NCBI RefSeq assembly: GCF_030272615.1
Contig: NC_081407.1
Location: 268,228,075 to 268,292,074, forward strand
Direction: 5' to 3'
From: Cryptomeria japonica
Taxonomy: Eukaryota; Streptophyta; Pinopsida; Cupressales; Cupressaceae
Length of the DNA stretch: 64,000 nucleotides
Shown: positions 63,231-64,000 of the stretch, one piece after another
How positions within the stretch are numbered: position 1 is the stretch's first letter
How the letters are laid out: each line of letters begins with the position of its first letter
Program-made: the position numbers and the translations under genes
Notes under the pieces: generated by a model
Told to the model about the DNA's origin: nothing
The model's database searches: none
Seen by the model: only the letters and a program-made list of their open reading frames with translations

Positions 63231-64000
63231 GATGGGGGGGAATGAGGAGGGAGTTTCTATAATGGCTATGGCAGAGGATGAAAACCCATTTAGAATAATC
63301 TACCTATTTCTAAAGAGGGCAAGTGCTCTAGGTGGGAAGAGAGGGCAAGGCTAGGAAGGTGCAAGCCAACTGTACCAATAGGACAGACTAAAAAAACAAT
63401 GAGGCACAGGTCTTGTTGTGATGAAGAGTGCAATATCAAATGTGGTGTTGTAGATGGCGATTTGGTAAAACTAGTTTGCACTGGCCCTATAACAATAACT
63501 TTAGATAAGGAGATGGAAAGCGAAATAGTCGATAACGAGAGGTTTTTTGTAGAGAAAGGTTTGATTGGGAAGTTTAAAGGTATTTGGCCTAGCCTCAATG
63601 AGCTACATCATTGGATTAAATAAATATAGGGTCCCATCTTAGAAGAGGATGTTCAAATCTACCCATATGCTCATGGGTTCTTCATGGTAGTCTTCAAAAT
63701 TATACTGGACATAAACACGGTTCTTTGTGATTATCAGTGGACCTGGAAGGATCTACACCTGCTAATGTTAAAACCATGGTACCTTACCTTCAACCCTACA
63801 ACTGAATTATTTGATAAGGTACCAATATGGGTAAGACTTTTGAATCTACCATTTCAATATAGGTTTGAATCTTGATTTGAGACTATTGGCAATTCGTTGG
63901 GTATATTTTTGGTGGTGCATGAGGGTTTTGTGAATTTTTTTGCATACAACTTAAGCTTGTATATTGCTGGAAATAAATATGTCTCAAGATTTCCTTGTAG
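63231..64000 (+). pseudogene. LINE ORF1 with DUF4283-like domain, cut by the window edge
   Basis: One frame from 63399 to the window end, with stops at 63621 and 63627, reads LVKLVCTGPITITLDKEMES, VEKGLIGKFKGIWPSLNEL, then GFFMVVFKIILDINTVLC, LMLKPWYLTFNPTTELFDK and VPIWVRLLNLPFQY. This is the DUF4283 domain that begins ORF1 of plant L1-like LINEs, usually followed by a zinc knuckle and then the endonuclease-RT ORF2, which would lie right of the window. ORF1 proteins bind the element RNA. A TGA after FES at about 63873 adds a third stop, with similarity resuming (NFFAYNLSLYIAGNKY). This is the 5' part of a LINE. Confidence 0.82.

Overview
The window reads as intergenic DNA from a large, repeat-rich plant genome. 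I infer a gymnosperm-like genome from the long AT-rich LTRs, the deep nesting and the absence of any recognisable host gene, but the species is not identified. Almost everything assignable is a retrotransposon: Ty3/gypsy elements of the Tat type (RT-linked RNase H followed by a second, archaeal-type RNase H), Ty1/copia and L1-like LINEs. Most reading frames are decayed.

Left block (1-23.9 kb). The window opens in the 3' non-coding interior and 3' LTR of one gypsy element (Gy-Z, 1-3521). It abuts the pol of an old Tat-like element (Gy-A, 3522-23787). Gy-A is broken by a solo copia LTR (9113-10036, target duplication CTACT), by a complete 8-kb element Gy-B (10082-18100, duplication AAAAC) and by a reverse solo LTR (20167-21752). 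Gy-B has a 612-codon gag and a protease-like tail but no reverse transcriptase, RNase H or integrase.

Middle block (24-54.4 kb). Three blocks of TA/TG/CA microsatellite (24075-24245, 28419-29270, 53523-54413) flank a 5'-truncated LINE on the minus strand and a large gypsy element Gy-C. Gy-C carries a copia element inside its 5' LTR (29807-36720, duplication ATTTG). Its interior holds a reverse solo LTR that itself contains another solo LTR (40159-42089 and 40720-41487, duplications CTTCT and GAGAG), then a minus-strand gypsy element Gy-D (42528-51122, duplication CTCTT). Gy-D has a nearly complete pol with two main lesions but no recognisable gag capsid. Gy-B and Gy-C have gag-like frames and no pol. 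The three share LTR termini, near-identical primer-binding sites in B and D, and an unusual GC-rich hairpin in their LTRs. This makes a gag-donor/pol-donor set the most interesting hypothesis here.

Right block (54.4-64 kb). There is unassigned DNA, then a 3.8-kb segment bounded by imperfect inverted repeats of about 160 bp (56786-60571). It holds an unrecognised broken ORF and foldback sequences. After it come a plus-strand LINE RNase H/3'-end remnant (60.9-62.6 kb) and the start of another LINE ORF1 with a DUF4283-like domain, cut by the window edge. No tRNA, rRNA, CRISPR array or cellular gene was recognised.
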